DNA of 17,395 bases from Betaproteobacteria bacterium (GTDB lineage: Bacteria > Pseudomonadota > Gammaproteobacteria > Burkholderiales > SG8-41): contig JAIOOZ010000536.1 of the NCBI GenBank assembly GCA_021414185.1, positions 1 through 17,395 of the forward strand. The letters run 5' to 3'. The position numbers and the translations under genes are program-made. This document shows positions 6,826 through 12,855 of the stretch, piece by piece. A model generated the notes under the pieces. The model was not told where the DNA came from. It did not search any database and saw nothing but the letters and a program-made list of their open reading frames with translations. The number at the start of each line of letters is the position of its first letter. The first letter of the stretch is position 1.

Positions 6826-7380
6826 TCAAGCGCGGTTTTTGCCCTGTTGCCAGTAGACGTCGTCGCGGCCGCCGTGACGGTTGAGCGCGCGCGAGAGCAC
6901 AAACAGCAGATCGGACAGGCGGTTCAGATATTGCAGGAGCGGCGGGGCGACCGTGTCGGTTTTGGTCAGCGCGACCACCGCGCGTTCCGCGCGGCGGCAC
7001 ACGGTGCGCGCAACGTGCGAGAGGCTCGCGGCGCGCGTGCCGCCGGGCAGGATGAAATCCTTCAACGCGGGCAAGCCGGCGTTGAAGGCGTCGAGCGCTT
7101 CCTCCAGCCGCTTGCTGTGTGCCGCGCTCATGATGGCGTGGCCGGGCACGCTCAGTTCGCCGCCCAGATCGAACAAATCGTGCTGCGCGCCATCGAGGCA
7201 GGTGCGCACCGCGTCCGGCAGGTCCTCGCACAACATGAGACCGATGAAGCTGTTCAATTCATCGACCGCGCCTATCGCTTCGATGCGCGGTGCATCTTTC
7301 GCCACGCGCGAACCGTCGGCAAGCCCGGTGGTGCCGGCATCGCCGGTGCGGGTGTAGATTTTGGTGAGGCGGTTGGCCAT
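6826..7380 (-). CDS. ATP:cob(I)alamin adenosyltransferase, PduO type
   Basis: A 184-residue enzyme that transfers the adenosyl group of ATP to cob(I)alamin, making coenzyme B12 in the cytoplasm. The N-terminal ATP-binding motif TRTGDAGTTGL (10-20) is typical of PduO/MMAB-type enzymes, and the later signatures LPGGTRAASLSHVARTVCRRAER and LNRLSDLLFVLSR are intact, so the enzyme looks active. The length matches the single-domain family. It is the first gene of a minus-strand operon: its TGA is 2 bp from the start of the sigma factor. No obvious Shine-Dalgarno or cobalamin riboswitch is seen upstream of ATG 7378-7380. It diverges from the TauE gene with 125 bp between starts. Some databases label such proteins CobO or YvqK; these are different names or folds, so no symbol is given. 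Confidence 0.95.
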   Translation of the reverse strand: MANRLTKIYTRTGDAGTTGLADGSRVAKDAPRIEAIGAVDELNSFIGLMLCEDLPDAVRTCLDGAQHDLFDLGGELSVPGHAIMSAAHSKRLEEALDAFNAGLPALKDFILPGGTRAASLSHVARTVCRRAERAVVALTKTDTVAPPLLQYLNRLSDLLFVLSRALNRHGGRDDVYWQQGKNRA

Positions 7381-7452
7381 GCTGCGGCAAGGTTAAGGGA
7401 AATGAGAGGGGCATGCAACCGAGTGGCGGCGTGCGCAATCTGCCGCACCCGT

Positions 7453-7458
7453 TACAAT
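7453..7458 (+). promoter_or_regulatory. Candidate -10 box for the TauE/SafE gene
   Basis: TACAAT lies 47 bp before ATG 7506 in the 125-bp divergent space shared with the adenosyltransferase. No strong -35 is visible at the right distance. This is a suggestion only. Confidence 0.35.
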
Positions 7459-7505
7459 ACGGCTGCCGCGCGGGATCAGATGCAATTGCGGCGAGTTTAT
7501 GAAAA

Positions 7506-8459
7506 ATGAAGATCAATAATCTCATCACCTGCCGCATTGTCGGCATGATCTCCCTGTTTATGACTGCCTGCTGGCCGGTCATTGCATGGGCGGCAGACGC
7601 TCCCGCTGCTGAAATGGCATGGTGGCTGTGGCCGCTCGCGCTGTTCGTGATGTGCTTCGTGCTCGGCATGATAGCGGTGCCGGCGGGCGTCGGCGGCGGC
7701 GTGTTGTTCGTGCCGATAGTCAGCGGCTTTTTTCCGTTCCACATCGATTTCGTGCGCGGCGCCGGTTTGCTGGTGGCGCTGGCGAGCGCGGTTGCCGCGG
7801 GCCCCGGCCTGCTGCGCGCCGGACTTGCCGATCTGCGCCTGGCATTGCCGCTGGCGCTGCTGGCATCGGCGAGTTCCATCGTTGGTGCGCTGGTCGGGCT
7901 TGCATTGCCGGCGGCGCTGGTGCAGACCGCGCTGGGTGCGACGATACTTTGCATCGTGACGCTGATGTGGGTGGCGAAAAAATCCGAGTTTCCGCAGGTC
8001 GGGCAAACCGACGCGCTGGCGGCCGCATTGCGCATCAACGGCATTTTTTACGATGCGGTGCATCGCAAGGAAATCGCCTGGCAGGTACATCGCACACCGC
8101 TGGGCCTGATGCTGTTCGTCGGCATCGGCATGCTGGCCGGCTTGTTCGGGCTGGGCGCCGGCTGGGCCAACGTTCCCGCGTTGAATCTCGTGATGGGCGT
8201 GCCGCTCAGGTTGTCGGCGGGAAGCAGCGGATTTATTCTGTCCATCGTCGATTCGTCCGCGGTATGGGTTTATATCAACAAGGGCGCGGTGCTCGCCATC
8301 ATCGCCGCGCCGTCGGTAATCGGCATGATGCTCGGTGCATTCATCGGCGCGCGGCTGCTGAAGATCATCAAGGCATCTACCATACGCAAACTTGTCATTG
8401 CGCTGTTGCTGGCGGCCGGCGTGCGCGCGCTGGCGAAAGGGTTGGGCCTATGGACTTAA
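7506..8459 (+). CDS. TauE/SafE family membrane exporter
   Basis: A 317-residue polytopic protein. The first 30 residues look like a signal sequence (GMISLFMTACWPVIAWAADA). About eight hydrophobic helices follow in two repeated halves. The family hallmark is a glycine-rich motif in each half: VPAGVGGGVLFVPIV (about 58-72) and GLFGLGAGWANVPALNLV (about 214-231). TauE/SafE (formerly DUF81) proteins are known or predicted to export sulfite, sulfoacetate or related organic anions. The substrate cannot be read from the sequence. The start at 7506 has only a weak upstream GCGAG. Another ATG at 7499 is out of frame. It overlaps the next gene by 10 bp, implying coupled expression. Confidence 0.92.
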   Translation: MKINNLITCRIVGMISLFMTACWPVIAWAADAPAAEMAWWLWPLALFVMCFVLGMIAVPAGVGGGVLFVPIVSGFFPFHIDFVRGAGLLVALASAVAAGPGLLRAGLADLRLALPLALLASASSIVGALVGLALPAALVQTALGATILCIVTLMWVAKKSEFPQVGQTDALAAALRINGIFYDAVHRKEIAWQVHRTPLGLMLFVGIGMLAGLFGLGAGWANVPALNLVMGVPLRLSAGSSGFILSIVDSSAVWVYINKGAVLAIIAAPSVIGMMLGAFIGARLLKIIKASTIRKLVIALLLAAGVRALAKGLGLWT

Positions 8460-8887
8460 AAAAAGACAGCGAAGCAGCGCAACGCGTCCATGCATCGCCG
8501 GAGCAATTGCGGTATGCGCGCGTGCTGGATGCCGGCATGAAACTCGGCTTGGGCGTGCTGGTAGCGGGATTTCTCGCCTATGTATTCGGTCTGGTGCCGG
8601 CGCTCGTGCCGCTCGCGCAAATGCCTGGATTGTGGACGCTCGCTGCGCCGGAATATTTGCGCGCGACCGGCGCGCCGCAGGGCTGGGGATGGCTCGCCAC
8701 GCTGGGCAACGGCGATGCATGGCCGCTTGTCGGCATCGCGATACTGTCGGGTGTTTCGTTGCTGTGTTTTATCGCGTTGCTGCCGTTGTACGCCGCGCGC
8801 CGCGACTGGGTTTATCTGGCGATCGCAGTGCTCGAAATCGGCGTGCTGTCGCTGGCGGCGTCCGGCGTGCTTACCGTGGGGCATTGA
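8450..8887 (+). CDS. DUF1634 family membrane protein
   Basis: A 145-residue protein starting inside the last codons of the TauE gene (ATG 8450-8452). It has three strong hydrophobic segments: GLGVLVAGFLAYVFGLVPALV, AWPLVGIAILSGVSLLCFIALLPLY and WVYLAIAVLEIGVLSLAASGVL. The N-terminal 20 residues are polar and predicted cytoplasmic. Position, size and topology match DUF1634, a family often encoded directly after TauE/SafE genes, so it is likely an accessory subunit of the exporter. The family's molecular function is not known. The next gene has its own promoter (8923-8928), so this protein probably ends the operon or is read through. Confidence 0.8.
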   Translation: MDLKKDSEAAQRVHASPEQLRYARVLDAGMKLGLGVLVAGFLAYVFGLVPALVPLAQMPGLWTLAAPEYLRATGAPQGWGWLATLGNGDAWPLVGIAILSGVSLLCFIALLPLYAARRDWVYLAIAVLEIGVLSLAASGVLTVGH

Positions 8888-8922
8888 ACCGGGCGCAGCA
8901 GTGCATGCCGGCGATTTTCCGG

Positions 8923-8928
8923 TATAAT
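8923..8928 (+). promoter_or_regulatory. Candidate -10 box for the cytochrome c pair
   Basis: A perfect TATAAT lies 35 bp before the first cytochrome start, directly after the DUF1634 stop. The -35 region at the expected distance is not close to TTGACA, so an activator may be needed. Confidence 0.5.
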
Positions 8929-8963
8929 CGCGCTAGTTTTTAGCGACTTGGAGAAACCGGATA

Positions 8964-9308
8964 ATGAAGATGTTTAACGCTATGTTGTCGGGCGCCGTGG
9001 CGCTGGCTTGCATCGCGTCGACGGCGGTGGCCGCCGATGGCGATGCCGCCGCGGGCAAGCAGAAAACGGCCATGTGCCAGGGCTGCCACGGCATACCGGA
9101 TTACAAGACCGTATTTCCGTCGGTGTACCGCGTGCCCAAGCTCGGCGGCCAGCACCCCGGTTATATTGCGAAGGCGCTGCAGGCCTATAAATCCGGCGAG
9201 CGCAGCCATCCGACCATGCGCGCGATTGCGGCCGGGCTGAGCGATAAGGACATGGCCGACCTGGGCGCTTACTACGCGACCGAAAATACCAAGACGGCCG
9301 GAAAATAA
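8964..9308 (+). CDS. Class I cytochrome c, monohaem (c4-like first half)
   Basis: A 114-residue periplasmic cytochrome. A signal peptide spans residues 1-23 (ALACIASTAVAA). The haem motif is CQGCH at 38-42, with the likely distal ligand Met85 in HPTMRAIAAGLS. KLGGQHPGYIAKALQAYKSGER and the closing DKDMADLGAYYA are typical of the cytochrome c4/c553 group. It should carry electrons between periplasmic or membrane redox partners. GGAG lies about 10 nt before ATG 8964. The second cytochrome follows after 3 bp. A short insert between the haem motif and KLGGQ (DYKTVFPSVYRVP) distinguishes it from its neighbour. Confidence 0.94.
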   Translation: MKMFNAMLSGAVALACIASTAVAADGDAAAGKQKTAMCQGCHGIPDYKTVFPSVYRVPKLGGQHPGYIAKALQAYKSGERSHPTMRAIAAGLSDKDMADLGAYYATENTKTAGK

Positions 9309-9311
9309 GAG

Positions 9312-9635
9312 ATGACGACCATGAAAAAAATTCTGTTCACCGCCGTGCTCCTTGCGTTCGGCGCAACCGCGCAGGCTGCCGATCCCGCGGCCGGCAAGGA
9401 TAAATCCAAAGTGTGCGCGGCGTGCCATGGCGAGACCGGCGCGACCCCGATCGCCGACAATCCCAAGCTGGCCGGCCAGTACTACGATTATCTGTTGCGC
9501 GCTCTCAGCGACTACAAATCGGGCGCGCGCAAGAATCCCGTCATGTCCGGCATGGTCGCCAGCCTGAAAAAAGAAGACATGGCCGATCTGGCCGCGTATT
9601 TTTCGAGCCAGCAGGCGCTCTCGGGCAAGTACTAG
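9312..9635 (+). CDS. Class I cytochrome c, monohaem (c4-like second half)
   Basis: A 107-residue periplasmic cytochrome c, 3 bp after the first. The signal peptide is KKILFTAVLLAFGATAQA. ATG 9321 would give a cleaner MKK start, so 9312 and 9321 are both possible. The haem motif is CAACH (35-39), and the distal Met is 78 or 81 in NPVMSGMVAS. The segments KLAGQYYDYLLRALSDYKSG and KEDMADLAAYFSS resemble the first cytochrome position by position. Together the two look like the halves of a dihaem cytochrome c4 encoded as separate genes. The transcript probably ends at the hairpin at 9653-9687. Confidence 0.94.
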   Translation: MTTMKKILFTAVLLAFGATAQAADPAAGKDKSKVCAACHGETGATPIADNPKLAGQYYDYLLRALSDYKSGARKNPVMSGMVASLKKEDMADLAAYFSSQQALSGKY

Positions 9636-9652
9636 CCCGCTTCACTCCGCAA

Positions 9653-9687
9653 AAAAAGGCCGCCCGGCAACGCCGCGCGGCCTTTTT
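9653..9687. terminator. Bidirectional intrinsic terminator
   Basis: A perfect 11-bp stem pairs AAAAAGGCCGC (9653-9663) with GCGGCCTTTTT (9677-9687) around a 13-nt loop. It gives a GC-rich hairpin followed by T residues on both strands. It lies between convergent genes (the cytochrome on plus, DUF1841 on minus, stop at 9700) and can stop both. Confidence 0.9.
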
Positions 9688-9699
9688 CATTGACTACGG

Positions 9700-10131
9700 T
9701 TATTTCGCGGATTTGCGGGCGAGACAGGCCAGGTACAAAGCCTGATCCGGCGCGGAGCCTGCGCGCTGCGCGAGCCACAGAGTTTCGGCCAGGCAGTCGA
9801 GCAATGCATGTTTGGCCTCATGCTCCGACCCCGACGCCAGCGCTATGCGCGCGAATTGCGTGCGTATGCCGCGCGGCTGGTCGATCGAGAGCTGCTCTTC
9901 AATCGCCAGATGCAGCGACAGGTGCAGGAAAGGGTTGATCGCACCGTCTTCCGGCGTGAAGTCGCGGTCCAGGTTGCGCGCCGGGTCGTCGAGCAACGCG
10001 TGATATTCGGGATGCTGCGACATGACATCAAGCGCGATGCGCTCCATTTCGCTCAGCGCCGTGCCGCTGCGATATTTCTGCCAGGTATCGAACAGGAATT
10101 GGCGCGCCTGGTCGCGGGAGGGGGAGAACAT
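9700..10131 (-). CDS. DUF1841 family protein
   Basis: A 143-residue cytoplasmic protein of the uncharacterised DUF1841 family, mostly from beta- and gammaproteobacteria. The family hallmark NPFLHLSLHLAIEEQLSIDQPRGIR spans about residues 68-92, preceded by FLFDTWQKYRSG near the N-terminus. The start chosen is ATG 10129-10131 because the family begins with MF.PSR. The frame stays open further upstream only through the low-complexity repeat. No Shine-Dalgarno is visible: the bases before ATG are TTAGTC, directly after the TTCATCC repeats. Its position behind nth, with rnfB beyond, is a conserved arrangement in betaproteobacteria. Function is unknown. Confidence 0.9.
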   Translation of the reverse strand: MFSPSRDQARQFLFDTWQKYRSGTALSEMERIALDVMSQHPEYHALLDDPARNLDRDFTPEDGAINPFLHLSLHLAIEEQLSIDQPRGIRTQFARIALASGSEHEAKHALLDCLAETLWLAQRAGSAPDQALYLACLARKSAK

Positions 10132-10135
10132 GACT

Positions 10136-10170
10136 AAGGATGAAGGCGGAAGGATGAAGGATGAATGGCC
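10136..10170. repeat. 7-bp tandem repeat before DUF1841
   Basis: Four consecutive 7-bp units (three AAGGATG and one AAGGCGG) plus a degenerate fifth cover 10136-10170. On the coding strand of DUF1841 the unit reads TTCATCC, and the array ends about 4-6 nt before the start codon. The unit resembles the TTCACTCC-type units in front of greB. Confidence 0.85.
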
Positions 10171-10228
10171 CAAGGCCACGTAGGGATGAGGGAAGGCACA
10201 CGGCGTTTGCTGCCGGGCTGCGGTCTGA

Positions 10229-10867
10229 CTATTTGCTCTTTGTTTTGCGTTTGAATTCGCACAAGTCATTAATTAAACAGGTCGGGCAGTCGGGTTTGCG
10301 CGCTTTGCATACATAACGCCCGTGCAGGATCAGCCAGTGATGGGCATGCAGCTTGAATTCATCCGGCACCAGCTTTTCCAGCCTTTTTTCCACCGCGAGC
10401 ACGTCTTTGCCGGGTGCAATACCGGTGCGGTTGGAAACGCGAAAAATGTGCGTATCGACCGCGATGGTCGGTTGCCCGAACGCGATATTGAGGACGACGC
10501 TGGCGGTTTTGCGGCCCACGCCCGGCAGTTGCACGAGCTCTTCGCCGCTGGCCGGCACTGCGCCGGCGTGGCGTTCGAGCAGCAACTGGCAGGTCGCCAG
10601 GATATTTTTCGCCTTGGTGCGATAGAGCCCAATGCGCTTGATGTATTTTTCCAGCCCTGCGGTGCCAAGTTGCAGGATGGCCGCGGGTGTATTGGCAGTC
10701 GCGTAGAGTTCGCGCGTGGCCAGGTTGACGCTCTTGTCAGTGGCCTGGGCCGACAGTATGACTGCCACCAGCAGCTCAAACGGGTTGCGGTATTCGAGTT
10801 CGCCGCGCGGTTCCGGATTGGCGGCGCGCAGCCGGCTGAAAATTTCAGTGCGTTTTGACGGATTCAT
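10229..10867 (-). CDS. nth: Endonuclease III (DNA glycosylase/AP lyase)
   Basis: A 212-residue base-excision repair enzyme that removes oxidised pyrimidines and cuts the abasic site. The helix-hairpin-helix LPGVGRKTA (114-122) holds the catalytic Lys120, and Asp138 lies in VDTHIFR, the same numbers as in E. coli Nth. The C-terminal cysteines 187, 194, 197 and 203 make the C-x6-C-x2-C-x5-C site of the [4Fe-4S] cluster. All key residues are intact. The length matches the family. No clear ribosome site is visible before ATG 10865-10867. It lies 97 bp before DUF1841 on the same strand. Confidence 0.98.
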   Translation of the reverse strand: MNPSKRTEIFSRLRAANPEPRGELEYRNPFELLVAVILSAQATDKSVNLATRELYATANTPAAILQLGTAGLEKYIKRIGLYRTKAKNILATCQLLLERHAGAVPASGEELVQLPGVGRKTASVVLNIAFGQPTIAVDTHIFRVSNRTGIAPGKDVLAVEKRLEKLVPDEFKLHAHHWLILHGRYVCKARKPDCPTCLINDLCEFKRKTKSK

Positions 10868-11185
10868 GCGGGGGAACGGTCGGCGAAGGCGCTCAGGGTA
10901 ATCGGCTGCCGCTCAATTGACAACCGCCGGCAGCGCGCATTCCCGGATTGCCGCATGCAGCGCGGCACGGAAAGTGATGAAAGACCGCGTTATGACGTCT
11001 GGATTTCCACATTCTGCTGCCGGTTGCGGGTGCCAACAATGTCACATACGATGGTGCGCTGGCCGATTTGCAGGCACTGTCAGGCGATCAAGCAAGAACT
11101 AAGTCACGCTGGCAGCCGCGTGGCATGTTATTTGCAGGTTGAATGCCAGAAGCAACTGCTCGAGACGCGGTTTGCCAGAGAAAGC
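10868..11185. other. Divergent intergenic region, nth / diguanylate cyclase
   Basis: About 318 bp without a confident gene. It must hold the start signals of nth (minus) and of the GGDEF gene (plus). A perfect TTGACA at 10917-10922 on the plus strand has no good -10 after it. On the minus strand TTGTCA is followed 17 nt later by TACCCT, a weak promoter candidate for nth. The GGDEF frame stays open back to 10955. Translating it would add a cysteine-bearing stretch (WPICRHC and ACYLQVEC), but neither a ribosome site nor a recognised domain supports that. No hairpin terminator or RNA gene was found. Confidence 0.5.
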
Positions 11186-12061
11186 ATGAACATGGCCAAC
11201 ACGGCACGTGGGAAATCTGAAATCGGTTCGTTTTTTGTGAACCAGCATCGCGGACAGTGGATCGCGTTCGGATTGGTATTGATGTTGCTGGTCGCGGCGG
11301 TCGATTACGCGACCGGCTTCAAGCTGCGCCTGACGGTGATTTATCTCGTTCCGCTGCTGGTCCTGACCTGGGTGATGGGGCGCCTGTTCGGTGTCCTGCT
11401 GTCCATCGTGGCCTGCACCTCGTGGGCGTACGTCGACGCGGTTGGCGGCCGCTACATCAACAACCCGTCGTTGCTGTATTGGGACTGGGGCACGGTGCTG
11501 TTCGGCTTCGTGGTCATGGTTGTCGCGCTGACCGAACTGCGCAAGGCGCTCGAGGACGCGCACTTTCAGTCGCGCAAAGACGCGCTGACCGGGCTCGTCA
11601 ACAAAGGCGGCTTCTATCAGGTGGTCAGCGCGGAGATCGAAGTGTGCCGGCGCTACAAGCGCACGCTGTCGATCGCTTATATCGACTGCGATAATTTCAA
11701 GATGGTTAACGACAAATTCGGCCATCACGTCGGCGATGAATTGCTGCGCGTGATTTCCAAGACCATGCAGCGCAAACTGCGCTCGTCAGACCTGCCGGGG
11801 CGGCTGGGCGGCGACGAATTTGCCGTGATGCTGCCGGAAACCAACGCCGAGGCCTGCCGCATGGTCATTGAAATGCTGCAGCAGCGCCTGCTGCACGAAA
11901 TGCAGGAGCACAACTGGCCGGTGACTTTCAGCATCGGCATCGCTACCTTCCTGCGCATGCCGGCTTCGATCGAAGACATGATCCGCCAGGCCGACAAGCT
12001 CATGTACGCGGTGAAGAACACCAGCAAGGGCGCGATCAAGCAGGAAGTCTTTCACGCCTGA
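11186..12061 (+). CDS. Membrane-bound diguanylate cyclase (GGDEF)
   Basis: A 291-residue protein if ATG 11186 is used, which has AGAGA just upstream. ATG 11192 is an alternative. About four hydrophobic segments fill residues 20-120 (IAFGLVLMLLVAAVDYA, VIYLVPLLVLTWV, FGVLLSIVACTSWAYV, VLFGFVVMVVALTEL). A GGDEF domain follows, from about DALTGLVNKGGFY. The catalytic motif GGDEF is intact, within RLGGDEFAVMLPE. An RSSD sequence lies exactly five residues before it, fitting the RxxD inhibitory c-di-GMP site. It is therefore predicted to make c-di-GMP from GTP with product inhibition, controlled by the membrane region. No EAL domain is present. It lies antiparallel between rnfB and nth, genes that are usually adjacent. 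Confidence 0.92.
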   Translation: MNMANTARGKSEIGSFFVNQHRGQWIAFGLVLMLLVAAVDYATGFKLRLTVIYLVPLLVLTWVMGRLFGVLLSIVACTSWAYVDAVGGRYINNPSLLYWDWGTVLFGFVVMVVALTELRKALEDAHFQSRKDALTGLVNKGGFYQVVSAEIEVCRRYKRTLSIAYIDCDNFKMVNDKFGHHVGDELLRVISKTMQRKLRSSDLPGRLGGDEFAVMLPETNAEACRMVIEMLQQRLLHEMQEHNWPVTFSIGIATFLRMPASIEDMIRQADKLMYAVKNTSKGAIKQEVFHA

Positions 12062-12088
12062 TCTGCAGCATGTCCCGGCGTCCGTAAT

Positions 12089-12712
12089 TTATTTGTTTCG
12101 CGGTCCTTTGGTCGCCAGCCGCTGCCGCGCGCGTTCCATCGCGCGTTGCACTATCCGCTCGTTTACGGTGGCAGTGTTGACGCGTCCGGCGGCGCGCCGC
12201 TCGGCAAGTTCGCGCGCGCGGCGCGCGTTGCGTCGCTCGAAGCGCAGGCGCGCCGCCGCGGCTGTGTCGCGCAGTTCTTCGCGCGATGGCTGGACGCCGG
12301 TCGGCGCCATGCTGATGCAGTCGACCGGGCAGGGCGGCAGGCACAGTTCGCAGCCCGTGCAGGCATCCGCGATCACCGTGTGCATCAGTTTGGACGCGCC
12401 GACGATGGCATCCACCGGACAGGCCTCGATGCACAGGGTGCAGCCTATGCACAATTTCTCATCGATCAATGCGACTGCCGGCGGTTTGGTTGCGCCGAAA
12501 CGCGGATCGACCGGCTGATACGGTGCATCGAGTACCGCGGCGAGTTCGCGCACGGTGGTATCGCCGCCGGGCGGACATTGGTTGATCCCGGCGCGCCCCG
12601 CGGCAAGCGCTTCGGCATAGGGCAGGCAGCCGGCATATCCGCACAGCCTGCATTGCGACTGCGGCAGCAGCGCATCGATGCGCGCGGCGAGGTCTGCCGC
12701 AGTGCTTGTCAT
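12089..12712 (-). CDS. rnfB: RnfB-type ferredoxin with three [4Fe-4S] sites
   Basis: A 207-residue iron-sulfur protein. The N-terminal Cys21, 24, 29 and 46 (CRLCGYAGC and NQCPPGG) form the RnfB-type cluster domain. Cys88/91/94/98 and Cys118/121/124/128 form two bacterial ferredoxin CxxCxxCxxxCP motifs. The remainder (about 145-207) is a basic, Arg-rich helical tail. Unlike E. coli RnfB (RsxB) it has no N-terminal membrane helix, and no other rnf gene is nearby, so it may act as a soluble electron carrier. In many betaproteobacteria this gene sits beside nth. GGGGC lies a few bases before ATG 12710-12712. The Rnf role is inferred from family likeness only. Confidence 0.9.
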   Translation of the reverse strand: MTSTAADLAARIDALLPQSQCRLCGYAGCLPYAEALAAGRAGINQCPPGGDTTVRELAAVLDAPYQPVDPRFGATKPPAVALIDEKLCIGCTLCIEACPVDAIVGASKLMHTVIADACTGCELCLPPCPVDCISMAPTGVQPSREELRDTAAAARLRFERRNARRARELAERRAAGRVNTATVNERIVQRAMERARQRLATKGPRNK

Positions 12713-12786
12713 ATTGCCCCGGGAACGCCAATCAACATTGCGGCATTTTAGCCTTCCGCGGACGGATCACGGGCGCTGCGCGCAGT

Positions 12787-12815
12787 TTGACCCGCCCCCT
12801 ATGGCGTGATAGAAA
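12787..12815 (+). promoter_or_regulatory. Candidate sigma-70 promoter of the AI-2E permease gene
   Basis: TTGACC (12787-12792) is followed by a 17-bp spacer and TAGAAA (12810-12815), with an extended -10 TG just before it. This is the best-formed promoter in the window. The start codon at 12856 lies about 40 bp downstream. Confidence 0.55.
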
Positions 12816-12855
12816 CTTACCACTTACAACAACACACGGAAGCGGAACTGCAACA

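Noticed and set aside
7381..7505. Cobalamin riboswitch upstream of the adenosyltransferase
   Set aside because: The divergent gap is only 125 bp and lacks a convincing B12 box or surrounding conserved helices. A GCCACT fragment alone is not enough.
6376..7509. A 377-codon plus-strand frame across the sigma and adenosyltransferase genes
   Set aside because: It is antisense to two clearly identified proteins and Arg/Ala-rich without motifs.
10136..10170. CRISPR-like array
   Set aside because: The units are 7 bp, directly abutting and without spacers. No cas genes are present.
10917..10922. Perfect TTGACA as a promoter for the GGDEF gene
   Set aside because: No acceptable -10 box lies 16-18 bp downstream, and the start codon is about 265 bp away.
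10955..11185. N-terminal extension of the diguanylate cyclase with a CxxC stretch
   Set aside because: The frame is open, but there is no ribosome site or known zinc-binding domain, and the membrane region begins normally after ATG 11186.
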